Shown: positions 40,196 through 48,655, counted from the stretch's first letter. The stretch is DNA of 64,000 nt from Micromonospora sp. M71_S20 (GCF_003664255.1 NZ_RCCV01000002.1:808501-872500), one strand, 5' to 3'. The notes: generated by a model from the letters alone, not told the origin. Numbers and translations: made by a program.

Positions 40196-41098
40196 ATGAC
40201 CGACCTGGTCATCCGCCCGCTCACCGCGGGCGAGGAAGCACTGTTCGACTCCCTGCCCCACACCAGGCTGGTGGGGCGCGCCGCCTTCGGCGACAACTAT
40301 TCCGACATGGCCGCCGACGGTCAGTACCGTCCCGAGTGGAGCTGGGTCGCCCTGCGCGCCGGCACCGTGGTGGCCCGCGCCGCCTGGTGGGGTGGGCCGG
40401 ACGACGAGTCTCCGTTGGCCCTCGACTGGCTCGACTTCACCGACCACGAGGCCGCGGTCCGGCTGCTGCGCGCCGCGCCGCTGCGGGCCGAGTACTCCCT
40501 CTCGCTGCCACCCGGCTGGCGGGACGACCCGGCCGTCCGGGCGGAGGCGCAGGCCCGCATCGACGCGGCGACCGCCGCCGGCATGTCCCCGCTGGTCGCG
40601 CGGTACCGGTACCGGTGGACGCGGGAGCACGGGCTGCCCGCCCGGCCCGGCCGGTTGGAGTTCCGCCCGGAACCCGACGACGCCGTGATCCTCGACGTGC
40701 TGCGCCGCGTCGGCGAGGGAAGCCTCGACGCCCACACCCGCCACGCCGCCGCCGAGCACGGGCCGGAGGCGGCGGCGCGGGAGGAGCTCGACCTGTTGCG
40801 CTGGCTGCCGAGCCCGCGCGACTGGTGGCGGCTGGCCTGGACGCCGGCCGGTGAACTGGTCGGCGTCACCGTGCCGGCCCGCAACCACAGCGATCCGGTC
40901 GTCGGCTTCGTCGGCGTGGTGCCCGAGCAGCGCGGGCACGGCTACGCGTACGACCTGCTGGTCGAGGCCACCCACCTGCTCGTCGAGGCGGGAGTGACCG
41001 AGATCGTGGCGGCCACCGACCAGACGAACCACCCGATGGCCGCCGCCTTCGCCCGGGCGGGCTACCCGATCGAGCGGGAACGCCTCGATCTCGTGTGA
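40196..41098 (+). CDS. GNAT family N-acetyltransferase
   Basis: A 300-residue protein whose C-terminal half is a GNAT domain. The acetyl-CoA loop is VVPEQRGHGYAYDLLVEATH (Q-x-x-G-x-G/A type), preceded by VGVTVPARNHSDPVVGFVG and followed by ATDQTNHPMAAAFARAGYPI. The N-terminal half (IRPLTAGEEALFDSLPHTRL) may be a degenerate second GNAT fold. ATG at 40196, with CCGGAAGGAC upstream. The preceding 157 bp hold a short leader-like frame. It ends at a strong hairpin. Substrate unknown. Confidence 0.88.
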   Translation: MTDLVIRPLTAGEEALFDSLPHTRLVGRAAFGDNYSDMAADGQYRPEWSWVALRAGTVVARAAWWGGPDDESPLALDWLDFTDHEAAVRLLRAAPLRAEYSLSLPPGWRDDPAVRAEAQARIDAATAAGMSPLVARYRYRWTREHGLPARPGRLEFRPEPDDAVILDVLRRVGEGSLDAHTRHAAAEHGPEAAAREELDLLRWLPSPRDWWRLAWTPAGELVGVTVPARNHSDPVVGFVGVVPEQRGHGYAYDLLVEATHLLVEAGVTEIVAATDQTNHPMAAAFARAGYPIERERLDLV

Positions 41099-41104
41099 CG
41101 GCCC

Positions 41105-41137
41105 GGCTCCCGGCGCCGACGACCGGCGCCGGGAGCC
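41105..41137. terminator. 14-bp perfect hairpin terminator between convergent genes
   Basis: The arms ggctcccggcgccg and cggcgccgggagcc flank a 5-nt loop. It lies 6 bp after the GNAT stop and 8 bp before the end of the AlaX-like gene, and can serve both. Confidence 0.85.
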
Positions 41138-41144
41138 ACCCGGT

Positions 41145-41882
41145 TCAGTCGGCCAGCCGTACGCGGACCCGACGGTTGGCCCGCCCCTTGCTCTCCACCT
41201 TGACCACCTGCACCTTGCCGATCTGCGCCGTGGAGGCGACGTGCGTGCCGCCGTCGGCCTGGACGTCCAGCCCGACGATGTCGACGATCCGCACCTCCTG
41301 CTCCTCCGGCGGGATCAGGTTCGACTGGGTACGGATGATGTCGGGCAGGGAGAGCGCCTCCGCCCGGGGCAGCACCCGCACGGCCACCGCCCGGTCGGCG
41401 GCCACCTCGGCGTTGACCAGCTCCTCGATGCGGCTCTTGAAGTCCGACGGCACCTCGGGCAGGTTGAAGTCCATCCTGGCCTCGCCCGGCTCCATGTTGC
41501 CGCCCGTGACGAGCGCGCCGAAGTCGCGGAACACCACCCCGCAGAGCACGTGCAGCCCGGAGTGGGTCCGCATCAGCCGGGTGCGCCGGTCGTCCTCGAC
41601 CGCACCGGTGACCGCCGTTCCCGCCGGCGGCAGCGGGTCGCCCTCGGCCGGGATCAGCCAGAGGTCGTCGCCCTTACGGGTGCCGACGATCCGGGTCTGC
41701 ACCCCCTGCCAGAGCAGCACGCCGTGGTCCGGCGGCTGCCCGCCGCCGCCCGGATAGAACGCCGACCGGTCCAGCACGACGCCCTGCTCGGGATCGGCGT
41801 GCAGCACCGTGCACTCCCACTCCCGCAGCGTCGGATCGGCGAGGTCCAGCCGGTGCGTACGACCGTGGTGTGTGACGCCCAT
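41145..41882 (-). CDS. Alanyl-tRNA editing protein, AlaX-like
   Basis: A 245-residue free-standing editing-domain protein that should hydrolyse Ser- or Gly-mischarged tRNA-Ala. The N-terminal beta-barrel has FYPGGGGQPPDHGVL, as in AlaRS. The zinc site HxxxH is present in MRTHSGLHVLCGVVF. The second zinc motif, normally CxxxH, reads DGGTHVASTAQIG, so the Cys is replaced by Asp, an oddity for zinc binding. NLIPPEEQEVRIVDI is also typical. ATG at 41882. Length fits AlaX-M. It starts 11 bp after the hydrolase stop, on the same strand. Confidence 0.9.
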   Translation of the reverse strand: MGVTHHGRTHRLDLADPTLREWECTVLHADPEQGVVLDRSAFYPGGGGQPPDHGVLLWQGVQTRIVGTRKGDDLWLIPAEGDPLPPAGTAVTGAVEDDRRTRLMRTHSGLHVLCGVVFRDFGALVTGGNMEPGEARMDFNLPEVPSDFKSRIEELVNAEVAADRAVAVRVLPRAEALSLPDIIRTQSNLIPPEEQEVRIVDIVGLDVQADGGTHVASTAQIGKVQVVKVESKGRANRRVRVRLAD

Positions 41883-41893
41883 GTCAGGGCACG

Positions 41894-42781
41894 TTACTCG
41901 TTGAGGAAGGCGGATATCCGGCTTCGCAGGTCGGCGCGTTCCGTCCAGAGGACGCCGGGCCGGTCGTACACGTGCAGGGTGGCCCGGGGCAGCGCGGCCG
42001 CGAGCTGCTCGGCGACCTCGACCGGGTGCAGGTCGTCGCCGACGCAGCCGATCACCAGGGCCGGCGCGGCGACCGCGGCCAGCGAGCCGGCGTCGTCCAG
42101 GGGCGCCTGCTCGGGCAGGCTCGCCAACCCCGGGGCGAGCCCGTCGCGCAGGAGCTGGTCGAGGCGCTGGCGCAGGTAGGCCCAGCCGGCCGGGGTGTTG
42201 CGTACGGCGGACGGCAGCTCGGCCTGGACCACGTCGGCCACGGCGGAGGCGTCGCCGCTCTCCACGGCCTCGAACAGCGCGGTCAGCCGGGCCCGCGCGA
42301 CCTCGCCGCGCGGACGGTCGAGCGCCGCGGGCAGGAAGACGACGAGTCGCTCGAAGCGTTCGGGGCTCTCGGCGAGCAGCCGGCAGAGCGCGCCCGCGCC
42401 GAGGCTGGCGCCGAAGGCCCGGGTGGCGCCGCCGAGGTCGGCGACCGCGCGCAGGTCGCGGGCGAGTTCCAGGTAGCTCCACGGGCCGGGCGGCGCGTCG
42501 GAGCGGCCGTGCCCGCGGAACTGGAAGAACAGCTTGCGGCCCGTCACGCCGCTGCCGAACGGCCGGGTGGTGGCGATGCCGTTGCCCAGCCCGTGGGCGA
42601 ACACCGTGACCGGGTCACCCGTGCCGGTGACGAGCTGCTCCAGGCGTACGCCGTGCGGCGTGGCGACCAGCTCGGTGTCCGGCTCCGGCAGGGCCGGTCG
42701 GCCGGTACGCGGGGCGCCCGGGCCCGGCCCCCAGGTGCGGGGCCCGCCGTCCGGCGGCGGAGGCCAGCGGAAACCCCTCAC
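41894..42781 (-). CDS. Alpha/beta fold hydrolase
   Basis: A 295-residue serine hydrolase. VTVFAHGLGNGIATTRPFGS gives the oxyanion region, FQFRGHGRSDAPPG is the strand-4 loop, and the nucleophile elbow is FGASLGAGALC. ALVIGCVGDDLHPVEVAEQL provides the acid and VYDRPGVLWTER lies where the catalytic His loop would be, but no His is obvious there. The N-terminal 35 residues are Pro/Gly-rich. The GTG at 42781 overlaps the stop of the DUF2516 gene (TGGTGA), so the two are coupled. Substrate unknown. Confidence 0.85.
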   Translation of the reverse strand: MRGFRWPPPPDGGPRTWGPGPGAPRTGRPALPEPDTELVATPHGVRLEQLVTGTGDPVTVFAHGLGNGIATTRPFGSGVTGRKLFFQFRGHGRSDAPPGPWSYLELARDLRAVADLGGATRAFGASLGAGALCRLLAESPERFERLVVFLPAALDRPRGEVARARLTALFEAVESGDASAVADVVQAELPSAVRNTPAGWAYLRQRLDQLLRDGLAPGLASLPEQAPLDDAGSLAAVAAPALVIGCVGDDLHPVEVAEQLAAALPRATLHVYDRPGVLWTERADLRSRISAFLNE

Positions 42782-43092
42782 CAGAACCCTTTGCCGTCGC
42801 TCAGGTCACGCAGCCCCACCCGGACGTCGAGCAGGTAGATCAGGCCGGCGGCGATGCCGATGAGCCCGAAGAGACTGATCGGGCCGAAGCCGAGCAGGGT
42901 CAGCACCAGGCAGACGGCGAGGATGCCGATCCAGCCGCCCTTGGGCAGGGTGCCGATGGCGGAGAAGGCGTCGGAACGCTGGGTGATGGCGTGCACCAGG
43001 GCGATGCCCTGCACGATCAACGCGAAGACGAGCAGGATCAGCTCGACCACGTAGCGAACATCGAAGGCGAAAAGCGGCGCGGCGTAGGCCAT
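42778..43092 (-). CDS. DUF2516 family membrane protein
   Basis: A 104-residue membrane protein with three hydrophobic segments: VVELILLVFALIVQGIALVH, WIGILAVCLVLTLLGFG and ISLFGLIGIAAGLIYLLDV. It ends in VGLRDLSDGKGFW. Family DUF2516 has no known function and is found next to HbhA-like genes in actinobacteria (Rv0476 in M. tuberculosis, from memory). The ATG at 43092 begins MAYAAPLFAFDVRY; an upstream start adds 16 basic residues overlapping the terminator. A hairpin separates it from the HbhA-like gene, although the strand is the same. Confidence 0.88.
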   Translation of the reverse strand: MAYAAPLFAFDVRYVVELILLVFALIVQGIALVHAITQRSDAFSAIGTLPKGGWIGILAVCLVLTLLGFGPISLFGLIGIAAGLIYLLDVRVGLRDLSDGKGFW

Positions 43093-43106
43093 GCCGGCAA
43101 GCTTAT

Positions 43107-43154
43107 GCCGGTGACCCCGGATACGTCCGACAGGACGCATCCGGGGTCACCGGC
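43107..43154. terminator. Long hairpin terminator after the HbhA-like gene
   Basis: A 16-bp stem (gccggtgaccccggat with atccggggtcaccggc), one mismatch, then five more pairs and a GACA loop. It lies 8 bp after the minus-strand HbhA-like stop and 14 bp before the DUF2516 start. Confidence 0.88.
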
Positions 43155-43162
43155 GAAACGGA

Positions 43163-43903
43163 CTACTCGGCGGCCGGGCGGGTCCGCTTGGTGGCCCGGG
43201 GCAGCTTCGCCGACGGGGTGGCCGCCGGCTTGGCGGCGGCCTTGGTGGCCCGGGTCGTCGCCTTCTTCGCGGCGGCCGGCTTGGCCTCCAGCACCTCGGC
43301 CACGTCGGCCGGGGTCGGCACCTCTTCGGTGACGGCCTGGGTCGGCACGTCGGCGGTGACGGACCGCGCGGTGGCCGGCTCGGTCTCGGCCTCGGTCGCC
43401 TCGATGTCGGCGTTCACGGTCTCGGCGGCCTCCAGCACGCCGGCCCCGACGACCCGCTCACCCCGGGCGACCAGCGCGACGTACGCGGCCTGCGCCCGCT
43501 CCTGCGCGGCCTGGGCGCCGGCGACCACCACGGCGGCGTTGCGGATCGCCACCGCACGCAGCTTGTCCAGGTCCGCGACCTCGCGCAGCCGCTCCAGGTC
43601 GGCGGCCTCGCGCAGTTTGTTCAGGTCGGCGGCCTCGCGGAGGCGCTTCAGGTCCAGCTCGGTCGGGACTGCCTTCTCGCGCAGGCTGCCGGCGGTCAGG
43701 TTCGCCGTGCGCAGCGTGTCGTTGGCCTTCTGGCGCAGCTCGACGCCGGTGACGACGGCCTTGCCGCCCAGGTCGGCGACGACCTTGGTGCCGAGGTCGG
43801 TCACCACGGCGGGGAGCTTGCGCAGCTGCTGGAGGGCGAGCTCGCCCGCGCCCGCGGCGGCGTAGATCGGGGCCGGGATGCGGCTGGTCTTCGGCTGGGT
43901 CAT
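43163..43903 (-). CDS. HbhA-like protein with coiled-coil repeats and Lys/Ala/Pro-rich C-terminus
   Basis: A 246-residue protein with the layout of mycobacterial heparin-binding hemagglutinin. The N-terminus (PIYAAAGAGELALQQLRKLP) is HbhA-like. A helical region contains four 9-residue repeats (LKRLREAAD, LNKLREAAD, LERLREVAD, LDKLRAVA; about residues 85-120). The last about 40 residues are Lys/Ala/Pro-rich (KPAAAKKATTRATKAAAKPA), like the heparin-binding tail. In a soil actinomycete an adhesin role is doubtful; membrane or nucleoid association is equally possible. The ATG at 43903 has AGGAG five bases upstream and overlaps the XRE stop (TGATG). Confidence 0.82.
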   Translation of the reverse strand: MTQPKTSRIPAPIYAAAGAGELALQQLRKLPAVVTDLGTKVVADLGGKAVVTGVELRQKANDTLRTANLTAGSLREKAVPTELDLKRLREAADLNKLREAADLERLREVADLDKLRAVAIRNAAVVVAGAQAAQERAQAAYVALVARGERVVGAGVLEAAETVNADIEATEAETEPATARSVTADVPTQAVTEEVPTPADVAEVLEAKPAAAKKATTRATKAAAKPAATPSAKLPRATKRTRPAAE

Positions 43904-44505
43904 CACTTCTCCTCTTCGGCCGCGTCGCGGGCGGCCTTCTTCTCGGGGGTGTCGGTCGGAGCGGGGGCGGGGCCGGCCTCGGTGACGGCGACCGACTCCA
44001 GAACGGCCTCGGTCGGGGTGCCCTCCGGTGTGGTGGGGCCCGTTGCGGCGAGGTTGGCCAGGTCGGGTGCCGCCTCGACGGGATCCGGCGTGCCCGCGCC
44101 GGGGGTGGCGTCGGACCCGGCGGTGGGCGTCGCGCCGGTGGCCGCCGCGGTCGCCTCGGCGAGCCGCGCGTTCTCCCGGCGGAACGTCTCGTAGATCTGG
44201 GTGAGCGACTGCTTCTGCGCCATCGTCAGGTCGGGATCGACGGAGATGGCCGCCAGCACGCCCTGGCCCTCCTTGTCGTCGAGCAGCCCGGCCCGCAGGT
44301 ACATCGCCGGGGTGGAGACGCGCAGCGCGCTGGCGAGCTGCTGGAGCACCTCGGCGCTCGGCTTGCGCAGGCCGCGCTCGATCTGACTGAGGTACGGGTT
44401 GCTGACCCCCGCCTGCTCGGCGAGCTGTCGGAGCGAGATCTTCGCGTTGCGGCGCAGGTCGCGAATGAACCCGCCGACGTCGGGAAGGTCCTTACCAGTG
44501 GCCAT
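43903..44505 (-). CDS. XRE family transcriptional regulator
   Basis: A 200-residue protein. The N-terminal HTH_XRE domain (about 12-70) reads IRDLRRNAKISLRQLAEQAG and VSNPYLSQIERGLRKPSAEV. A short helical segment (LTMAQKQSLTQIYETFRREN) follows, and the last 85 residues are a disordered Ala/Thr/Pro tail ending in EKKAARDAAEEEK. It is coupled by a one-base stop/start overlap to the HbhA-like gene. GTTAGC repeats upstream of its ATG, including a perfect palindrome at 44548-44563, suggest self-control. The same XRE-HbhA-DUF2516 order exists in M. tuberculosis (Rv0474-Rv0476). Confidence 0.9.
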   Translation of the reverse strand: MATGKDLPDVGGFIRDLRRNAKISLRQLAEQAGVSNPYLSQIERGLRKPSAEVLQQLASALRVSTPAMYLRAGLLDDKEGQGVLAAISVDPDLTMAQKQSLTQIYETFRRENARLAEATAAATGATPTAGSDATPGAGTPDPVEAAPDLANLAATGPTTPEGTPTEAVLESVAVTEAGPAPAPTDTPEKKAARDAAEEEK

Positions 44506-44547
44506 GGCCCGACGCTAACGCGCCCTGCTAGCTCCTGCAAGCAAAGT

Positions 44548-44563
44548 GCTAACCAGAGTTAGC
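44548..44563. promoter_or_regulatory. Candidate XRE operator GCTAAC-N4-GTTAGC
   Basis: A perfect 6-4-6 palindrome lies 43 bp upstream of the XRE start. Related half-sites GCTAGC (about 44528) and GCTAAC (about 44514) lie closer to the gene. The cluster of three in 50 bp, in an A/T-rich island, fits autoregulation. Confidence 0.55.
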
Positions 44564-44592
44564 GAAGTCTCATCCGCACCCGCCTCCAGGGG

Positions 44593-45730
44593 TCAGGAGT
44601 CCCGTTCGTCCGGGCCCGCCACCGTGGCGTGCGTGCCCTCGTCGCCGGTGGTCGCGCCGCCCCCGCTCCGGGCCCCCGCAGCGGGATCGGGCGCGACCTC
44701 GCGTTCGAGCTCCTCGGCGTCGGCCTTGCTCAGGCCGGTCGCGCGGAGGGTGTTCACGGCAATGATCTTGATTTGGGCGGCGACGTTCGTACCGTTCAGA
44801 CGCAGTCCGCTGGTCAGGGCGCCGTGGGCGAGCCGGATGGCGCTGAGCGCGGCGCGCCGGGAACCGGTGGGCTGGCGGCGGCTGGGAGCGAAACTGTGCT
44901 GCACATGGCCGACGGCTGTGGACAGGTCGCGGAGCGCACGCTGGAGGGTGTCGGGTAGTGGCTCGTCGTGGCGGATCGCCGTCTCCAGGGCCACCATGAG
45001 CGGACGACTCTGCACGAGCGACCGCATCATCAGGCCGGCACCACGCTGCCAGCCCTGCAACGCGGAGCGGTTGTGCCACCGTATCGGCGAGATCCGCACG
45101 ACCTCGTCGGCCGCGCCGAGGATCATCTCGACGTCGGTCAGATCCGCGTCGCGCAGCCGGTCGAGCGACACCTTCGCCAGCCGGGCGTCCCTGGCGGCCA
45201 GCGCGTCGGCGGCGTTGGCGATCTCCCGTGCGAGCAGCGCCAACAGTGGCTCCGCGGCCTTCTTCAGCCGATGGATCGGGTGCAACGGCAAGACGATCAG
45301 CGACACGAGGACCGACCCCGCCTCCGACGATCCCGTCGATGAAGCGCGGCAGGGCCAGGTCGGTGGAGGCGGGAGCCAGCACGGCGACGACCATCGCGCT
45401 ACCGCCGGCCTGAGCGATGAAGCCGCCCTCGCCGCCGCTGAGGACCACGGCCAGCAGGATGGAGACGGCGACGATCACCCCGATCTGCACGTGGCCACTG
45501 CCGACGGCGGCGACGAGCAGGTCGCCCACGGTGATCCCCACCGCCACCCCGGCCACCAGGAACAGCGTGCGACGGAGGCGGTGGCCGACGGCACTGGCCA
45601 CCGTGCCCACCGCGACGGCCGGCGCGAAGACCGGCTGGGGATTGTCGAGCAGATCGTTGGCGATCCACCAGGCGAGCGCGGCGGCGGCACCGGTCTGGAC
45701 GGCGAGCAGGAGACTCAGCCGCAGCTTCAC
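44593..45730 (-). pseudogene. FUSC family membrane protein, interrupted by an apparent one-base frameshift
   Basis: The 5' part from GTG 45730 encodes about 138 residues: KLRLSLLLAVQTGAAAALAW and further hydrophobic segments, ending PRFIDGIVGGGVG. The continuation SLIVLPLHPIHRLKKAAEPL and about 230 more residues, mostly helical, is in another frame. Removing one C in the run GGTCCTCG (plus-strand 45306-45313) joins them as GVGLVSLIVLPLHP, which fits the family. Together they give about 380 residues, normal for this aromatic-acid-exporter-like group. Either a real inactivating mutation, a sequencing error or recoding. It is divergent from the hydrolase at 45801. Confidence 0.7.
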
Positions 45731-45800
45731 CAGCCGATCGCCGCAAGCCTTCTTCTCCGCGTGGTTGCGTCCCGGGTCGCCCGGTGCGTACCTTTCCGCA

Positions 45801-46598
45801 GTGACCAAGATCGAGGTGAACGGCGCCCTGCTCGCGTACGACGACACCGGCAGCGGCACACCCGTCGTCCTGCTGCACGCCGGCATCGCCGACCGCCGGA
45901 TGTGGCGGGAGCAGATCGGCCCGCTGGCCGCGCGGCACCGCGTGATCGCCCTCGACCTGCGCGGCTACGGGGACTCCGAGCTGCCGCCGACCCCGTTCGC
46001 CCACCACGACGACGTGGCCGGGCTGCTCGACGCGCTCGGCATCCCCCGGGCCGCCCTGGTCGGCTGCTCGTTCGGCGGCGCCGTGGCGATCGACACCGCG
46101 CTGGCCCACCCGGAGCGGGTAACCGCGCTCGCCCTCCTCGGCACCGCCGCCTCGGGCCACGAATGGTCGGAGGAGGCGAATGACCTCTGGGACAGCCTGG
46201 TCGGGGAGGTCGACCCGGAGGACTTCGCCGCCAGCGCCGCCGGCGAGGTGCGCTTCTGGGTGGTCGGCCCGGGCCGCGAGCCCGCCGACGTCGACCCGGA
46301 ACTGCTGGCCTTCGCCCGCGAGATGGACCAGCGGGCGCTCGCCGCCGAGCTGGCACTCAGCGCGGTCGACGTCGCCGAACTCGACCCGCCCGCGATCGGC
46401 CGCCTCCACGAGCTGCGGATGCCCGTCCTGGTCGGTGCCGGCGGCGCGGACCTGCCCGACATCAGCCGGCTCGCCGACCGGATCGCCGCCGAGGCGCCCG
46501 ACGCGACCCGCCTGCCCGACGTGCCCGACGCCGGCCACCTGCTGCCGCTGGAACGCCCCGCCCCGGTCAACGCCGCCCTGCTCGATTTCCTCCCCTGA
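45801..46598 (+). CDS. Alpha/beta fold hydrolase
   Basis: A 265-residue hydrolase with a complete-looking catalytic apparatus. TPVVLLHAGIADRRMWREQI holds the HxG oxyanion motif, and VIALDLRGYGDSELP follows. The nucleophile elbow is LVGCSFGGAVAI (G-C-S-F-G), the acid region MPVLVGAGGADLPDIS, and the His lies in VPDAGHLLPLERP. It resembles haloperoxidase/lactonase-type enzymes; substrate unknown. The GTG at 45801 is 7 bp after a TACCTT -10 box (45789-45794), so it is probably leaderless. Confidence 0.9.
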   Translation: MTKIEVNGALLAYDDTGSGTPVVLLHAGIADRRMWREQIGPLAARHRVIALDLRGYGDSELPPTPFAHHDDVAGLLDALGIPRAALVGCSFGGAVAIDTALAHPERVTALALLGTAASGHEWSEEANDLWDSLVGEVDPEDFAASAAGEVRFWVVGPGREPADVDPELLAFAREMDQRALAAELALSAVDVAELDPPAIGRLHELRMPVLVGAGGADLPDISRLADRIAAEAPDATRLPDVPDAGHLLPLERPAPVNAALLDFLP

Positions 46599-46665
46599 CC
46601 CGGGCCGCCCGGCGCCCCGGCCGAACGGGCACTCACCGGTGCCGCCGGGCGCCGGGCGAGGGTGG

Positions 46666-47625
46666 CTACCAGAGGGGCCGGACAGCGCCGACCGGCAGGC
46701 CGCCGCCGAAGAGCGGCAGCTCGGCGTACTCGGTCAGCACCGGCGCGTCCAGCCCCAGGCGGCGCAGGGCGGAGACCAGCACCGGCATCCGGGCGCGGCC
46801 CGCGCCGTCGTCGATCTTGAGGGCGACCGCGCCGACTTCGGGCACTGCCACGGCGATGACCCCCTCGGCACCCACCTTGGCGAGCAGCCCGGGCACCCCG
46901 CGCATGAGCCGGCTGTCTTCGGCCCGCGTGCCGCCGACCAGGTCCGGGTGGGCGCGCATGGCGTCGGCCACCGTCCGCGGCACGGAACCGGGCTCCGCCG
47001 AGACGAGCCGGAGGTACGCCCCGGCGAGCCCGGTCAGCGACACGGCGAGCACCGGGGCACCGCAGCCGTCCACCCCGACGGCCGCAGCCGACTCGCCGGT
47101 GAACTCCTCCACCGCGTCCCGCAGCCGCTGCTGCAACGGGTGCTCCGGACGCCAGTACCCGTCGAGCGGCCAGCCGGCGGCCAGGCAGGTCAGCAGCATC
47201 CCGCTGTGCTTGCCGGAGCAGTTCATCTGCGTACGGGTGGGTCCGCCGCCGGCCCGCAGCACGGCCGCCCGGGCCTCGTCGCCCACGGGCAGGTCCGGCG
47301 GGCAGTGCAGGGCCGACTCGTCCAGCCCGGCGCGGGCCAGCAGCGCCCCGATCCGGGCCAGGTGGAAGTCCTCACCGGCGTGGCTGGCCGAGACCAGCGC
47401 CACGTCGGCGGGGTCGGCCAGCGCCAGCCCGGCGCGGAGCATCCCGACCGCCTGCATCGGCTTGTTCGACGAGCGCGGGAAGACCGGGGAGGTCACGTCC
47501 CCGGCGCCGGCCACCGTCGCACCGGCGGCGTCGAGCACCACCACCGAACCCCGGTGCACGCCCTCGACGAACCCTGACCGGACCACCTCGGCGAGCGGCG
47601 CGCCGCCCTCGTACGTCTTTCCCAC
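46666..47625 (-). CDS. Asparaginase (Asparaginase_II family, thermolabile type)
   Basis: A 319-residue protein of the PF06089 asparaginase family, which hydrolyses asparagine to aspartate and ammonia. Landmarks are VRSGFVEGVHRGSVVVLD, VFPRSSNKPMQAVGMLRAGL (nucleophile region with SSNKP), LVSASHAGEDFH, QMNCSGKHSGMLLTCLAAGW, GVDGCGAPVLAVSLTGLAGA and EDSRLMRGVPGLLAKVGAEG. The GTG at 47625 follows a TACCGT box by 7 bp and is probably leaderless. Family activity is established in rhizobial and actinobacterial members. Confidence 0.92.
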   Translation of the reverse strand: MGKTYEGGAPLAEVVRSGFVEGVHRGSVVVLDAAGATVAGAGDVTSPVFPRSSNKPMQAVGMLRAGLALADPADVALVSASHAGEDFHLARIGALLARAGLDESALHCPPDLPVGDEARAAVLRAGGGPTRTQMNCSGKHSGMLLTCLAAGWPLDGYWRPEHPLQQRLRDAVEEFTGESAAAVGVDGCGAPVLAVSLTGLAGAYLRLVSAEPGSVPRTVADAMRAHPDLVGGTRAEDSRLMRGVPGLLAKVGAEGVIAVAVPEVGAVALKIDDGAGRARMPVLVSALRRLGLDAPVLTEYAELPLFGGGLPVGAVRPLW

Positions 47626-47720
47626 AGGGTGGACGGTACCGGCACCGCCGACCGGGCCCGGCGGGCGGGTGAGCAGGCCGTCGACGACCCGGTGTACAGC
47701 AGCGCGGCCCGGGCCGCCGC

Positions 47721-48563
47721 TTACCGGCCGGCGGCGGGCACGCCGAGCAGACCGCGCGCCTCGGCGGTGGTCAGCGGCGGCCGCTGGGCGAGCTGGGCGA
47801 AGCCGACCGCCCGGGCGACGAGCTGCATGTTGGACTCCACCGGGCGGCCCTTGGCGTAGGTCACCGTGTCCTCCATGCCGACCCGCAGGTGCCCGCCGGC
47901 CGAGAGCGAGGCCAGCATGACCGGGATGGTGCTGCGGCCGATGCCGGTGGCCGAGAAGGTGGTGCCCTCGGGCAGGTCGCGCAGCGCCTGGTGGGCGGCG
48001 ACCAGCGTGGCCGTGGTGCCCGGCATGCCGCCCGGCACGCCCATCACGAAGTCGACGTGCACGTGCCCGCCGGCCGGCAGGCCGTACTTGCCGAGCAGCC
48101 GTTGCAGCGCCGTCAGGTGGCCGAGGTCGAAGATCTCGTACTCGGGCACGATGCCGCGCTCCTGCATCCGGGTGTGCAGGTCGACGATGAACTCCCAGCG
48201 GTTGAGGAAGACGTCGTCGCCGAAGTTGAGCGTGCCCATCGTGCAGGAGGCCATGTCCGGCCCGGCGTCGAGCACGGCGAGCCGGTCGGACTCCGGGTCG
48301 GTCACCGCGCCGCCCGAGGAGAGCTGCACGATCAGGTCCGTGCCCTCCCGCAGCGCCGCCACGGTCTCCCGCAGCCGCCCCTGGTCCAGGGTGGGCTTCG
48401 CCTCGTCGTCGCGGATGTGGACGTGGATCACGGCGGCGCCGAGCGCCTCGCACTCCTTGGCGGTCAGCAGCAGCTCGTCGAGCGTCACCGGCAGGGCCGG
48501 CACCTCGGCCTTGGCCGACTCCGCGCCGGTGGGGGCAACCGTGATCAACGTCCCTGTCGTCAT
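47721..48563 (-). CDS. BKACE family beta-keto acid cleavage enzyme (DUF849)
   Basis: A 280-residue Zn-dependent TIM-barrel enzyme. BKACE proteins condense a beta-keto acid with acetyl-CoA and split it into acetoacetate and a CoA ester. Landmarks are LITVAPTGAESAKAEVP, AAVIHVHIRDDEAKPTLD (the H-x-H zinc ligands), ASCTMGTLNFGDDVFLNRWE, EYEIFDLGHLTALQRLL, HVDFVMGVPGGMPGTTATL and LRVGMEDTVTYAKG. The ATG at 48563 follows TAGGAT by 6 bp (leaderless). The beta-keto acid used cannot be told. It lies upstream of the asparaginase gene on the same strand with a 95-bp gap. Confidence 0.92.
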   Translation of the reverse strand: MTTGTLITVAPTGAESAKAEVPALPVTLDELLLTAKECEALGAAVIHVHIRDDEAKPTLDQGRLRETVAALREGTDLIVQLSSGGAVTDPESDRLAVLDAGPDMASCTMGTLNFGDDVFLNRWEFIVDLHTRMQERGIVPEYEIFDLGHLTALQRLLGKYGLPAGGHVHVDFVMGVPGGMPGTTATLVAAHQALRDLPEGTTFSATGIGRSTIPVMLASLSAGGHLRVGMEDTVTYAKGRPVESNMQLVARAVGFAQLAQRPPLTTAEARGLLGVPAAGR

Positions 48564-48655
48564 GCCCGGATCCTAGACCGAGGCCGGCGAGCCAGTCGAC
48601 CGGAACTTTTCCGGCCTCAGCGCCACGGAGCAGAGATTCTTTCGCCCACGGGCTG

